DNA from: Clostridiales bacterium
Lineage (GTDB): Bacteria > Bacillota > Clostridia > Oscillospirales > QAMX01
DNA length: 31,507 nucleotides
Reading direction: 5' to 3'
Assembly (NCBI GenBank): GCA_016303065.1
Contig: JAEDMJ010000022.1
Coordinates: forward strand, 1 to 31,507
The position numbers and the translations under genes are program-made. The number at the start of each line of letters is the position of its first letter. The stretch's first letter is position 1. Positions 8,276 through 16,016 of the stretch are shown here, in pieces. The notes beneath the pieces are model-generated. The model saw only the letters and a program-made list of their open reading frames with translations. It did no database searches and was not told where the DNA came from.

Positions 8276-10096
8276 TCAATCCACCGTCGGAAGTTCGGTC
8301 ATTCTCAGCTTTGCACAGGCATACGGCCAAAGCTCCGCCGGTTCTGATTCACCGTATCCGACGCGGGCGGCGGGCAGCTTTGCACACACCGTCTCAAAAC
8401 CGTCCTCAAGCTCCCACGGAACTTTTCTGACCTCCGTCCTGACCGTCACCGGCGGACGGTCAGAGGAAAACGGGATCTCCCCGGGGGAATTTCGCTCAAC
8501 GATGAGCTCATCGCCGCAATAGCCGTAATTCCAGTCTGATTTTCCCACAAGCTCGTAGTCGCAGTAGGGAAATTTTCTCTCAACGCCGTCCCGTTCGTAT
8601 TCATGCATTCTCTTTTCGAACATGATCGGCAGCGCAAAAACCAGAGAACCGCATTTCACGCTTGCAAGGTCATGGGGACGGCGGACGAACTCCGCTTCCG
8701 TTTCAAAAGCAATTCTCAGCTCGGCTTTCTCACCGCCGGAAAACTCAAAACTCAGCTCGCCCGAGCCCGTTTCCGTATACGCCTTGCCGCTGACCGTCAG
8801 CGACCGCGCAAAGCCGGGTATCCTCACGCGCAGCTCAAAGGGCTTTTTGGCAGTCACCCGGTAAACCGATTCGTTCCGGAAGGGATAGTCTGTCTCCAAA
8901 ACGATGCTGCAATTCGCGTCGTCGAGCGACGACGGTATCTGTACGGCGCAGATCACCGTGCTTTGGCTGTGCATAAAAGCCGAAAGGGCGAATTTCGGCC
9001 ACGCCTGGTTGAAGTTTGCCGTACAGCAGCCGTAGTTCGGTTCAAGACCGAAAAGATGCGCTTCGCTTCCGTTGGTGCGGAACTGCGACCTTCCCGGGAA
9101 GCGCTCACAGGCGATCTGATTGCTCATCTGAACATACTGATGCGTCCACATATCGTCGCTTATGGTTGCCGGAAGCGCATTGAACGCCAGCGTTTCAAGC
9201 CGTTCCGCCCATTTGCTCTCTCCGGTGTATGCGTAGAGAAGCTCGTATGAGTACATCTGCTCCGCAACGGCGCAAAGCTCCGTCCCCTGAATCGGGCTCA
9301 GGCCGGAGAGGCACTCGTCCCCGGTAAAAAGCCCAACCGGCGTGCCGTTGTATTTTTCAAGTATCCCGTGCAGACGCTCTGCCCTGTCGGAATACTCTTC
9401 TCCGAGTATATCGCAGGAAACCGCCTCGCTTTTCAGCATCATTCCAATGTTCACGATGTGCGTCTCATAGGTCCACTTGTTCAGCGGGCGCTTCCAGAGC
9501 CCGCTGATTTCGGCGTAATCCGTGCCCTGTGCTTTGAGTATCTCCGCAAGCTCTTTGAGCCAGGGCTCGTCATATCTTTGCGCAGTAAAATTGATCGCTA
9601 TGAAGCCTTCAAACCACCTGGCCTTTCCCCAATTGAAAAGCCTGATCTTTCCGGACGAAAGAAGCTCATAGTAATTTCTGAGCATTCGGTATATGGCCTC
9701 CGGTATCCGCTCATCCCCCGAGCACTCATAGTAGACCGTAAGCGCTTTTGAAATCAGAAGCACCGCCCAGGTGTCGTATTCCGGGATTTCCTCATCCGTA
9801 CAGGGACATATCCAGCCGTCCTCCCGCTGCAGCCCAAGGATCGCGTCTATGTAGCGCTTCGCCCGCGAAATCATGTCCTCATCCCCGAGCAGATATGCAA
9901 GGGGCACAAAACCGTCCAGCCAATACGGCACGCGCTCCCACCCCTCCGCGCTGCCGCCTATCCACGCGCTGTCGCGTATGTCGCGCCATATTTTGTCAAG
10001 ATTTCCGCTGAGGCCCCTGGCCTGTATTTCAAGCTGTCTTTTAAGCCAGCCTTCCGGTTTCAGTTCCGCCGGAGTGTAAAACCGCCATTTTTCCAT
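8276..10096 (-). CDS. GH127-like beta-L-arabinofuranosidase (DUF1680 family)
   Basis: 606 residues with no signal peptide, so probably cytoplasmic. The (alpha/alpha)6-barrel part fills about the first 400 residues, followed by beta-rich C-terminal domains. The unusual zinc-thiolate catalytic centre known from Bifidobacterium HypBA1 (E338, C340, C417, C418) can be placed here as Glu273 and Cys275 (G-T-E-L-C-A-V-A-E-Q) and Cys357-Cys358 (Y-G-C-C-T-A-N). The conserved cysteines argue for a retaining cysteine-nucleophile enzyme releasing L-arabinofuranose or a related sugar from plant glycans; related families GH146 and aceric-acid hydrolases share the fold, so the substrate is uncertain. It is divergent from the AraC regulator, with 140 bases between the starts. 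The upstream ribosome site is weak (GAAGAG). Confidence 0.88.
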   Translation of the reverse strand: MEKWRFYTPAELKPEGWLKRQLEIQARGLSGNLDKIWRDIRDSAWIGGSAEGWERVPYWLDGFVPLAYLLGDEDMISRAKRYIDAILGLQREDGWICPCTDEEIPEYDTWAVLLISKALTVYYECSGDERIPEAIYRMLRNYYELLSSGKIRLFNWGKARWFEGFIAINFTAQRYDEPWLKELAEILKAQGTDYAEISGLWKRPLNKWTYETHIVNIGMMLKSEAVSCDILGEEYSDRAERLHGILEKYNGTPVGLFTGDECLSGLSPIQGTELCAVAEQMYSYELLYAYTGESKWAERLETLAFNALPATISDDMWTHQYVQMSNQIACERFPGRSQFRTNGSEAHLFGLEPNYGCCTANFNQAWPKFALSAFMHSQSTVICAVQIPSSLDDANCSIVLETDYPFRNESVYRVTAKKPFELRVRIPGFARSLTVSGKAYTETGSGELSFEFSGGEKAELRIAFETEAEFVRRPHDLASVKCGSLVFALPIMFEKRMHEYERDGVERKFPYCDYELVGKSDWNYGYCGDELIVERNSPGEIPFSSDRPPVTVRTEVRKVPWELEDGFETVCAKLPAARVGYGESEPAELWPYACAKLRMTELPTVD

Positions 10097-10182
10097 GCTC
10101 TTCGCCGCCTCTTCACTGTTTTTCTTTGTATAATTCTACCTCTTTTCTTCGCCGCAAAACAGTTCCGATATCCGACAAAACA

Positions 10183-10211
10183 TTGCAAATATTATTCTCA
10201 TGTGGTATAAT
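10183..10211 (+). promoter_or_regulatory. Promoter of the AraC-family regulator gene
   Basis: TTGCAA at 10183-10188, 17-base spacer, perfect TATAAT at 10206-10211. RNA would start near 10218, directly before AGGAG (10221-10225), so the leader is only about 20 bases and the ATG at 10237 is the only workable start. Confidence 0.85.
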
Positions 10212-10236
10212 CCCCCCGAAAGGAGATGTTGCGCGG

Positions 10237-11001
10237 ATGCCCGGTATCGACCTGAATTCACCCGTAATCTACAAATTTGCTTCTTTCCGCTTTTTCGACG
10301 CAAACGAACGCCACGTTACAAGGATCTGCGAAGACGACGTGCTTTTGCTGGTTTTCGAGGGCGTTCTCCGCTTTTCCGAGGACGGCGAAAACTTCGAGAT
10401 ACACCCCGGAGAATACCACATCCAGAAAAGCGGAAGCTTTCAAAAAGGAGATACCCCCAGCGACTCTCCGAAATATCTTTACGTTCACTTCCGCGCCGGC
10501 TGGTCAAAGCGCGAGCCGAATCTTTCACGCAGCGGAAGATTCGATCCCCCTGCTCTGCGGCCGATGATGGAAGAGCTCGACCAATTATCGCACGGCGGAA
10601 AAAGCCTCGTCGAACAGACCGCCGTTTTCCTCTCTATCCTGTCCGCACTGTATCAAAAAAAGGAACCCCTCACAGCCGCTAAACGCATCGCCGCGTACAT
10701 AAGCGAAAACTTCGCAGAAAACGTCTCGCTCGACCTGCTCTGCCGAAAATTTCATTTCAGCAAAAGCCATATAATCGGTATCTTCAAAAAGGAATACGGG
10801 CAGACTCCGATAGAATTTCTCATTTCCCAACGGATAAAACGCGCGGAGTGGCTTTTGGAAGTCACTTCAAAGACGGCCGAAAGCATCGCCTGCGAATGCG
10901 GATTCAGCGACTATTCGCATTTTTACAAATCCTTCCGGAGTATTCACGGCGTTTCCCCCGCCCTCTGGCGAAAGAAAATGCGGATCCGTTCCGGAAGCTG
11001 A
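10237..11001 (+). CDS. AraC-family transcriptional regulator
   Basis: 254 residues from the ATG at 10237 (AGGAG 11 bases upstream). The N-terminal ~130 residues look like a cupin-type sugar-sensing domain (F-E-G-V-L-R-F-S-E-D-G-E-N-F-E-I-H-P-G-E-Y). The C-terminal ~100 residues hold the double helix-turn-helix: S-L-D-L-L-C-R-K-F-H-F-S-K-S-H for the first and A-C-E-C-G-F-S-D-Y-S-H-F-Y-K-S-F for the second, with the signature P-x-E-F-L-I-x-x-R-I-x-x-A between. Because it is divergent from the GH127 gene, it most likely controls that gene in response to a released sugar, and perhaps the isomerase-like gene too. The target genes are inferred from position only. Confidence 0.93.
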   Translation: MPGIDLNSPVIYKFASFRFFDANERHVTRICEDDVLLLVFEGVLRFSEDGENFEIHPGEYHIQKSGSFQKGDTPSDSPKYLYVHFRAGWSKREPNLSRSGRFDPPALRPMMEELDQLSHGGKSLVEQTAVFLSILSALYQKKEPLTAAKRIAAYISENFAENVSLDLLCRKFHFSKSHIIGIFKKEYGQTPIEFLISQRIKRAEWLLEVTSKTAESIACECGFSDYSHFYKSFRSIHGVSPALWRKKMRIRSGS

Positions 11002-11024
11002 ATTCTCCCGGCACAAATCCGCAT
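10978..11024. terminator. Possible terminator between convergent genes
   Basis: ATGCGGAT (10978-10985) and ATCCGCAT (11017-11024) form an 8-bp inverted repeat spanning the end of the regulator gene, with a long loop. On the - strand the stem is followed by TTTCTTT. The gap between the two convergent genes is only 32 bases, so a shared terminator is expected, but this one is weak. Confidence 0.3.
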
Positions 11025-11033
11025 CTTTCCCGC

Positions 11034-11507
11034 TCAGAACCCGCCGGGTTTGCCGGCGCCCGGATTCATTTTGCCCATTCCTCCGCCCTTAAAGCCGCCG
11101 CCGCCCATTCCGCCTCCGTTTGAGTCGGAATAGTGGAGGGAAGTCATTTCCACCCGGGCAATAACTTCAGCGCTTTCTCCGGAGAGGGCATTTTCACCGT
11201 CGGCAATCGCGGGAGCCGCACCGTCCCCGGCGCATAACACATAGGTTTTTCCCGCTTCAAGCTCCGGACAGCTTACAATAACACTGTTATACGCCTTCTC
11301 CGTATCCATGGAGCAGAGCACTTTCCCGTCTTCGCCGCAAAGATAAAGGCGGCCGCCTCCGGTCTGGGCGCTCACATTCGCCTGTATGCTCCCCTGAGCG
11401 GACGAGTCCGAAAAGGAAACCTCCATTCCGGAAGCTCCCACTGCCATCACGACTCCTCCGCTGATCAGCGGACCGGATTCGCAGTCCAGCGCACCGTTGG
11501 CGCTGTC
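11034..11507 (-). pseudogene. 3' fragment of a Cthe_2159-type carbohydrate-binding protein gene
   Basis: The frame reads D-S-A-N-G-A-L-D immediately after a TAG at 11510-11508 and continues for 157 codons. It matches the C-terminal part of the secreted carbohydrate-binding domain proteins related to Clostridium thermocellum Cthe_2159: N-G-A-L-D, then I-S-G-G-V-V-M-A-V-G-A-S-G-M, then S-D-S-S-A-Q-G-S-I. A glycine/methionine-rich tail follows (about the last 30 residues, G-G-G-M-G-G-G-G-F). Intact relatives have several hundred residues, a signal peptide and a beta-helix ahead of this; all of that is missing. The fragment is in the same frame as the DUF4956 fragment upstream. A GTG at 11450 could restart translation, but a folded product is unlikely. 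Confidence 0.75.
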
Positions 11508-11714
11508 CTACGGTCCGTTTACGAGTGTGATGACCGTCTGCACGACAGCAGGAATAAGGACGAGCGTCAGCACGAAGCCTTTTGTATACGCGCTTTTTCT
11601 GACCGCTGCCCATGCCACCGCGGCGCCAAGCAGCAGGGACGCCAGCGTACATATCAGATAGCCACCGGCAGTGAAACCGTTTTCAAATATTGGCTGGAAC
11701 AATTTGTCAAGCAT
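11508..11714 (-). pseudogene. 5' fragment of a DUF4956 membrane protein gene
   Basis: 68 codons from an ATG with an excellent ribosome site (GGAGGAG, 6 bases upstream). Two hydrophobic segments (about residues 17-37 and 46-65) match the start of DUF4956 proteins: F-T-L-x-L-x-L-I-P-A-V-V-Q-x-V-I-x-L-V-N-G. Intact members have roughly 200 or more residues and continue with a further helix and a soluble domain. Here the frame ends at TAG directly after V-N-G-P, where sequence of another protein begins. In intact Clostridia operons the order VTC polyphosphate polymerase, DUF4956, carbohydrate-binding or CotH protein is common, so this is a deletion derivative of that operon. The first codons overlap the VTC gene by 61 bases. 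Confidence 0.75.
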
Positions 11715-12418
11715 TTTATCTCCTCCGGTAAGATGTGGTCCTGGTATACTTTTCCGTATTTTGAAAATGAGGCCGGATAGATCCGAAACCGATCCAAAGC
11801 CTTTGACAGCCATAGCGGCACCGCAAGAGCCGTCTTTATCTCCATGACGAATCTGCCCTCCGGCAAAAGCGCGGCTCCCCGATCCCCCGCCGCAAGCGAA
11901 AGCCCGTCCGCTCTGTATCTCAGATCCCCGTCGAAAGTCAGCCTAAGCGACGGGTCTTCCCTTGCACAGACTGCGGCTCTGCTGCAGGCAATGAACGCCG
12001 CCGGAACAAGCTTTCCGTAAGCTCCGTTCAGAACCCAGCCGATCTCTCTCATGATCTGGGAGTCCCCCGGAGGCTCCCCTCCGGAAAGCCAGCTTTCCGC
12101 CTCCCCGAGGGCCAGCTCCTCCCGCCTTTTGTAGACAATGCCCTTATATTTTTTCTTCAGCTCAAGAAAAACCCTTGAATTCTCCGATGGAACGCCGTAG
12201 CTTCTGAGCCTCAGCTTTTCCTTGTAGACAGGCTTTTCAAGCGAACGCCTTATCAGGAGAAAGTCCGGAGTGTCGTAATATACGCTGCACACCGTGCTGA
12301 GGCCGTATTTGTCGGCCAGAAACCTGTCTCCGACCGTTTCCATAAGTCCGGCATATTGTTCCGAACTTATGAGATATTTTTTCTCTTCCCTGCGGAACAC
12401 CCTTGCCGCATCAGACAT
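11654..12418 (-). CDS. VTC-domain polyphosphate polymerase
   Basis: 254 residues, the full length of a single VTC domain. Basic tunnel motifs of the family are present in order: F-R-R-E-E-K-K-Y at the N-terminus, S-V-Y-Y-D-T-P, K-L-R-L-R-S-Y-G, V-F-L-E-L-K-K-K-Y, L-R-L-T-F-D, V-M-E-I-K-T and F-S-K-Y-G-K near the C-terminus. In yeast Vtc4 equivalent residues bind ATP/polyphosphate and the metal ion. It should polymerise polyphosphate from ATP in the cytoplasm, though bacterial single-domain members are hardly studied. About 30 residues after S-K-Y-G run into the following DUF4956 gene, a longer overlap than usual. It is divergent from the two-component genes and preceded by a regulator-like repeat box. 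Confidence 0.88.
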   Translation of the reverse strand: MSDAARVFRREEKKYLISSEQYAGLMETVGDRFLADKYGLSTVCSVYYDTPDFLLIRRSLEKPVYKEKLRLRSYGVPSENSRVFLELKKKYKGIVYKRREELALGEAESWLSGGEPPGDSQIMREIGWVLNGAYGKLVPAAFIACSRAAVCAREDPSLRLTFDGDLRYRADGLSLAAGDRGAALLPEGRFVMEIKTALAVPLWLSKALDRFRIYPASFSKYGKVYQDHILPEEIKCLTNCSSQYLKTVSLPVAI

Positions 12419-12465
12419 TTTTCCGCCTCGCTTCCTCTGTCTTTCGGCGTATTTTACCCCTGCGA

Positions 12466-12483
12466 GCTTAAATCAAGCTTAAA
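12466..12483 (-). promoter_or_regulatory. PhoB/OmpR-like direct-repeat box facing the VTC gene
   Basis: GCTTAAA at 12466-12472 and again at 12477-12483: two heptamers 11 bases apart, on the - strand TTTAAGC-N4-TTTAAGC. The 7-4-7 geometry is that of a pho-box type site for an OmpR/PhoB-family response regulator dimer. It lies 48-65 bases before the VTC start. Confidence 0.55.
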
Positions 12484-12544
12484 CAAATTAAAACACATTG
12501 TAAACCCGTCAACGACCGCCGTATTTCCCGTCAGACCATCCCTT

Positions 12545-12562
12545 TTTAAGCATTTTTTAAGT
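12545..12562 (+). promoter_or_regulatory. Second direct-repeat box, opposite orientation
   Basis: TTTAAGC at 12545-12551 and TTTAAGT at 12556-12562, again 11 bases apart, on the + strand. It repeats the heptamer of the box at 12466-12483 in inverted orientation, one box per divergent half. It abuts the truncated response regulator (from 12561), so the promoter elements and start that once followed it are gone. Confidence 0.55.
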
Positions 12563-12701
12563 GTGGGGGCGCAAACTGACAGACGGAAACGTGGAGGCAT
12601 ATATGTCGTTTATCAGGAAAAAGCTCAGCTTTCTCGGTTCAAAGGTGCAGATCGTGGCGGTAAAAAAACAGGGATACAGACTGGAGGCCGGAGATGCTTA
12701 A
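12561..12701 (+). pseudogene. Response regulator (OmpR family), C-terminal 46 codons only
   Basis: The frame after a TAA at 12558 reads V-W-G-R-K-L-T-D-G-N-V-E-A-Y-M-S-F-I-R-K-K-L and ends G-Y-R-L-E-A-G-D-A. This is the recognition helix and wing of an OmpR-type winged-helix DNA-binding domain. The whole receiver domain and the first half of the DNA-binding domain (about 180 codons) are missing. An ATG at 12603 with GGAGG five bases upstream could start a 32-residue peptide covering the recognition helix and wing. The stop overlaps the kinase start by 8 bases, as expected for a former regulator-kinase pair. Confidence 0.8.
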
Positions 12702-13992
12702 AAAGCTCCGCAGAAAAATAATAATCATAAATATGTCCATGGTCGGAGCCGTTCTTCTGGCCATCTTTTCCGGCATATGCTTCAACGCGTGGAAGGGAAG
12801 TCTCGACGCCGCCGAATCCGCCTTTGCGCTCTCTCTCGAAGCTATCTCCGGCCCGCGGGAAATTCCGTCCATCGGTTCCGACCGTTTTTCAAGGTTCCGC
12901 GGCTCTGACGAACCTTCCGCGGACAGGGCGGGAAAAACTCCCCATCCCTCCATGACGGCAACGGTAGCCGCCGTTCTCGACAGCGAAAACAAAATTTCAG
13001 AGCTCTGGGAAAACGGAGCAACGATGTCGGAAGAGCTTCTCACCAGAGCCGTTGAACTCAGCTCTTACCGGGAAGAACGCTCCGGTATACTTTTTTCCTG
13101 CGGGCTCATCTATATGAAAGGCGAAACGCCCCACGGCAGTTCGGTCGCTTTTGCCGACCTTTCCGCCGCGGCTTCCCCCCTTTTCAAAACCGCCGCAGCA
13201 GCCGGAATTCTCTGCATCGCAAGTCTCGGAGTGATGCTGTTTCTGAGCGCCGCGCTTTCCCGGCTTGCCGTCCGGCCGGTCTCCGAAGCCTGGGAGGCCC
13301 AGAAACGCTTTGTCGCAGAGGCCTCTCACGAGCTTAAGACCCCTCTCACAGTGATTCTGGCCAACAACAGTATCCTCGCTTCCCCCCCGGACGAGACCGG
13401 CGCCTCCCAGAGGAAATGGATAGAGAGCACCGGCGAAGAATCCTTCCGCATGAAATCGCTCATAGAGCGGCTTTTGACGCTTGCCCGCTCGGACGCAGGC
13501 TATTTCACCGCCGAGATCCGGGAAACCGACCTTGCCCCGGTCGTTCAGGAACAGGTGCTCAGCTTTGAGCCTGCGGCTTATGAAAAGAACATGACGATAA
13601 GCTGCCGGACCGAAAACATACGTCTCGCCACCGATCCGGTTCAGCTTTCACGGATTCTCCAGATATACCTCGACAATGCCGTGAAATACGGCGCAAGAGG
13701 AACCGAAATATCCGTAGAACTGGCCTCCGTCTCCGGCGCGGCCGTTTTGTCGGTAAAAAACTTCGGGGAGACCATTCCCTCCGGCGAGCTGTCCCGCGTT
13801 TTTGACCGCTTTTACCGCGCGGACAAATCCCGCACGGCAGAGGGCTTCGGACTCGGTCTCTCCATCGCAAAGAGCATTGCCGGGGAACTCGGCGTCCGTC
13901 TCTCTGCCGAAAGCAGCGAAGAGAACGGAACCGTTTTCCGCGCCGTAATGAAACCTCCGTCCAAAAAACGGCCGAAGAGAACCCAAGGCTGA
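12694..13992 (+). CDS. Two-component sensor histidine kinase
   Basis: 432 residues. Two membrane helices (about 8-30 and 164-188) frame an extracytoplasmic sensor domain of about 130 residues without a recognised fold. The HisKA dimerisation segment has the phospho-acceptor His212 (E-A-S-H-E-L-K-T-P). The ATPase domain has the N box around N328 (Y-L-D-N-A-V-K-Y-G) and the G2 box G-F-G-L-G-L at 384-389; R-V-F-D-R-F-Y-R is the F box. GGAGG lies 6 bases before the ATG. It appears intact, but its response regulator, encoded just upstream, is cut to a fragment, so it is either orphaned or phosphorylates another regulator. It once probably controlled the divergent VTC operon. Confidence 0.93.
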   Translation: MLKKLRRKIIIINMSMVGAVLLAIFSGICFNAWKGSLDAAESAFALSLEAISGPREIPSIGSDRFSRFRGSDEPSADRAGKTPHPSMTATVAAVLDSENKISELWENGATMSEELLTRAVELSSYREERSGILFSCGLIYMKGETPHGSSVAFADLSAAASPLFKTAAAAGILCIASLGVMLFLSAALSRLAVRPVSEAWEAQKRFVAEASHELKTPLTVILANNSILASPPDETGASQRKWIESTGEESFRMKSLIERLLTLARSDAGYFTAEIRETDLAPVVQEQVLSFEPAAYEKNMTISCRTENIRLATDPVQLSRILQIYLDNAVKYGARGTEISVELASVSGAAVLSVKNFGETIPSGELSRVFDRFYRADKSRTAEGFGLGLSIAKSIAGELGVRLSAESSEENGTVFRAVMKPPSKKRPKRTQG

Positions 13993-14012
13993 AAACCGTA
14001 TAATTCCGGGAT

Positions 14013-14041
14013 TTGACGGATTCTTTCGTTTGTGTTATAAT
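14013..14041 (+). promoter_or_regulatory. Promoter of the lipoprotein gene
   Basis: TTGACG at 14013-14018, 17-base spacer, TATAAT at 14036-14041. It lies 20 bases after the kinase stop and gives the lipoprotein gene its own transcript. Confidence 0.85.
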
Positions 14042-14077
14042 CTTACCAAAAGCTAAGCGGAAAGGAATGAAAAAAGC

Positions 14078-14884
14078 ATGGTAAAAAAATTTTTTCCCGT
14101 TATTCTGGCTCTGATTTTTTCGCTTGCGTTCTCCGCCTGTTCCCCCGCCTCAGCCGACCTTGACACACCGGAAGAAATCCGGAATTACGAGGCGATTTCC
14201 GCCGCTTTTTCGGAGAAAAACTGGGACGCCCTCAACGGAACCGTAAGCTGGGAATCGATGCGCCGCACGGGCGCGGTCCGCTCCCTCGCCGCCGGCGCTC
14301 TTTCCGGCTTTTACGGCGACGACGACTGGCAAAACGCCTGTGCGCTTTTGACGCATATGTCCTTTGACTATGTGGACGGCGGCGAATACTACGCTTCCTC
14401 CGACTTCATGGCCTGGCTTGTAACTCACTTTTCCGTTTCCGGCGAACGCTTTATAAAGACCGAAGGCAGCGGCGGCTACTACGACTCCCATCAAAACGAG
14501 CTTTCCGAATTCACAAATTACGACGAAAACACCGGCGTGGAATACATATCAAAGGTGTGGTACCTGGGCGACTTTGCCCTGAACATATACACCGTGCGAA
14601 ACCGTGAAACTCAGGAGCTGCTTTACGACAACACCGTCGGGCTCTATGTGCGCGGGGTATGTATTCACAATATGACCGATTCGACCAAAAACATAAACGG
14701 CGAATCCCTGCTTCGCGGGTATCTCACCAACGGGACCTACTATTCCCTCGGCGGCTATATTCTCTGCAACGTCGGCACATCGTGCCTTGACAGTTTTTCG
14801 CTCATCCCTTCCGACGGAAGCGGATATGCCGTTGTCCGCGTAAAAAACGAGGATTACAGCGGGAAGCAAAACCGGATCGGCTGA
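14078..14884 (+). CDS. Putative lipoprotein of unknown function
   Basis: 268 residues. The N-terminus has basic residues, a hydrophobic stretch and a lipobox-like F-S-A-C with Cys21, so the protein is probably exported and lipid-anchored (the F at -3 is not the usual L). The mature part is rich in aromatic and acidic residues, with many Y/D/N turns and a segment Y-L-T-N-G-T-Y-Y near the end. I do not recognise the family. It has its own promoter and terminator, so it is a single-gene unit, despite lying beside the sensor kinase. A ribosome site (AAAGG at 14061-14065) lies 12 bases before the ATG. Confidence 0.75.
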   Translation: MVKKFFPVILALIFSLAFSACSPASADLDTPEEIRNYEAISAAFSEKNWDALNGTVSWESMRRTGAVRSLAAGALSGFYGDDDWQNACALLTHMSFDYVDGGEYYASSDFMAWLVTHFSVSGERFIKTEGSGGYYDSHQNELSEFTNYDENTGVEYISKVWYLGDFALNIYTVRNRETQELLYDNTVGLYVRGVCIHNMTDSTKNINGESLLRGYLTNGTYYSLGGYILCNVGTSCLDSFSLIPSDGSGYAVVRVKNEDYSGKQNRIG

Positions 14885-14907
14885 TCCTCCGTATATTCAA
14901 ACGCCAA

Positions 14908-14953
14908 AGCGCGGCATGACGCATCAAAACCGCTCATGCCGCGCTCTATTTTT
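14908..14953 (+). terminator. Intrinsic terminator after the lipoprotein gene
   Basis: AGCGCGGCATGA (14908-14919) pairs perfectly with TCATGCCGCGCT (14934-14945) over 12 bp with a 14-base loop, followed by CTATTTTT. It lies 24 bases past the stop codon. Confidence 0.9.
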
Positions 14954-15008
14954 ATGCAGTTGTCAAAGCCCCGGCGCTGTTCACCCCGTCTTTTTCAGCG
15001 GGCAAAAC

Positions 15009-16016
15009 TCAGATCGCCTCAATCCGGGCAATAAGCTCCGGCGGAAGCTTTTTCTCCGAAGCCGCGGCAATTTCCGAAAGCCGTTCCTCCCTTGAAGTCG
15101 CGATCACGGGGACGTCGGTATAATCCCGCGAGGTGTGGAACGCAACGCAGGCGTCAAGCATCGTGCAGCCGCTTTCCCGGACAAATCCGCACATGAGTTC
15201 ATAGCGTCTGAGATTTCTTTCCGAAAACCACCTGCTCTCAAAGTCGGGTGAAATGATATTTCCGTCAAAATCTCCGCAGAGCTTCCCGTCCCCGGCCCGA
15301 ACTCCGGCCTTTTCCATGATGCAGAACGCGCCGTTTCCGACGGCGGAATACGGTATCTCGGCAATACCGGTTTTCCTGTGGAAATCCCCCTGCTCCGGGA
15401 CAAAGCGGCATAAAGTGGCGTCGCTCTCCGCCGCGGCTTTTTCCGATATCACCGGAGCGGCGTGTCCGTTCTGAACGCCGATCAGACCGTCGTATCCGTG
15501 TTTTTTTGAAAATTCGGCGGCCTCTCTCAGGCGTTCAGCCGACCAGTTTGAAAATCCGTAATACCGGATAAGGCCTTCGGTCCTCAGCTTTTCACAGAAC
15601 CCCACGATCTCTGCGACGGGCTTTTTGGGATCGTCCCTGTGAAGCCAGCATATGTCCGCCGCATCCAGTCCCAGCGCCGAAAGGCTCTCTTCAAGGTCCG
15701 CTCTTGCCGACTTCTCATCCACGCGCGGCGTTCCCGGCCTTTCCGGGGACCAGTGGCAGCACTTTGTTCCGATGAGCATCGCGCTTTTCCCGCGGGACGC
15801 AAGCCACCTTCCGATGATCCTCTCGCCCAGGTTTGTCCCGTCGAACCACCTGCCGTACACGTTCGCGGTATCCGCAAAATTTCCGCCGAGATCCCTGAAC
15901 GCGTCCAAAAGGCGGAAAGCGGTCTTTTCGTCCAGCTTTGACCCGCCGAAACCCGCCGTTCCGAAGCACACCGCCGAAACCTCCGGACCGTTTGGGGAAA
16001 GCTTTACTCTTTTCAT
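15009..16016 (-). CDS. Aldo/keto reductase
   Basis: 335 residues from the ATG at 16016, which overlaps the rluB stop as ATGA. A longer frame reaching back to 16178 lies wholly inside rluB and lacks family similarity there. The catalytic tetrad of the family is in place: Asp49, Tyr54 (D-T-A-N-V-Y-G), Lys85 (G-T-K-C) and His126 (W-L-H-R-D). These NADPH-dependent TIM-barrel enzymes reduce carbonyls; the length and the motif Y-Y-G-F-S-N-W fit the Tas/YajO-like group acting on sugars or aldehydes. Substrate is unknown. It is the last gene of the long housekeeping operon and may be a lineage-specific add-on. No good terminator was found just after it. Confidence 0.9.
   Translation of the reverse strand: MKRVKLSPNGPEVSAVCFGTAGFGGSKLDEKTAFRLLDAFRDLGGNFADTANVYGRWFDGTNLGERIIGRWLASRGKSAMLIGTKCCHWSPERPGTPRVDEKSARADLEESLSALGLDAADICWLHRDDPKKPVAEIVGFCEKLRTEGLIRYYGFSNWSAERLREAAEFSKKHGYDGLIGVQNGHAAPVISEKAAAESDATLCRFVPEQGDFHRKTGIAEIPYSAVGNGAFCIMEKAGVRAGDGKLCGDFDGNIISPDFESRWFSERNLRRYELMCGFVRESGCTMLDACVAFHTSRDYTDVPVIATSREERLSEIAAASEKKLPPELIARIEAI

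Noticed and set aside
10126..10236. Longer start of the AraC regulator at 10126
   Set aside because: It would begin upstream of the TTGCAA/TATAAT promoter that makes its RNA.
11508..11510. TAG read through as an amino acid to fuse DUF4956 and the carbohydrate-binding domain
   Set aside because: TAG ends a normal gene at 566-568 and a fused half-protein of two unrelated domains makes no sense; a deletion or misassembly is simpler.
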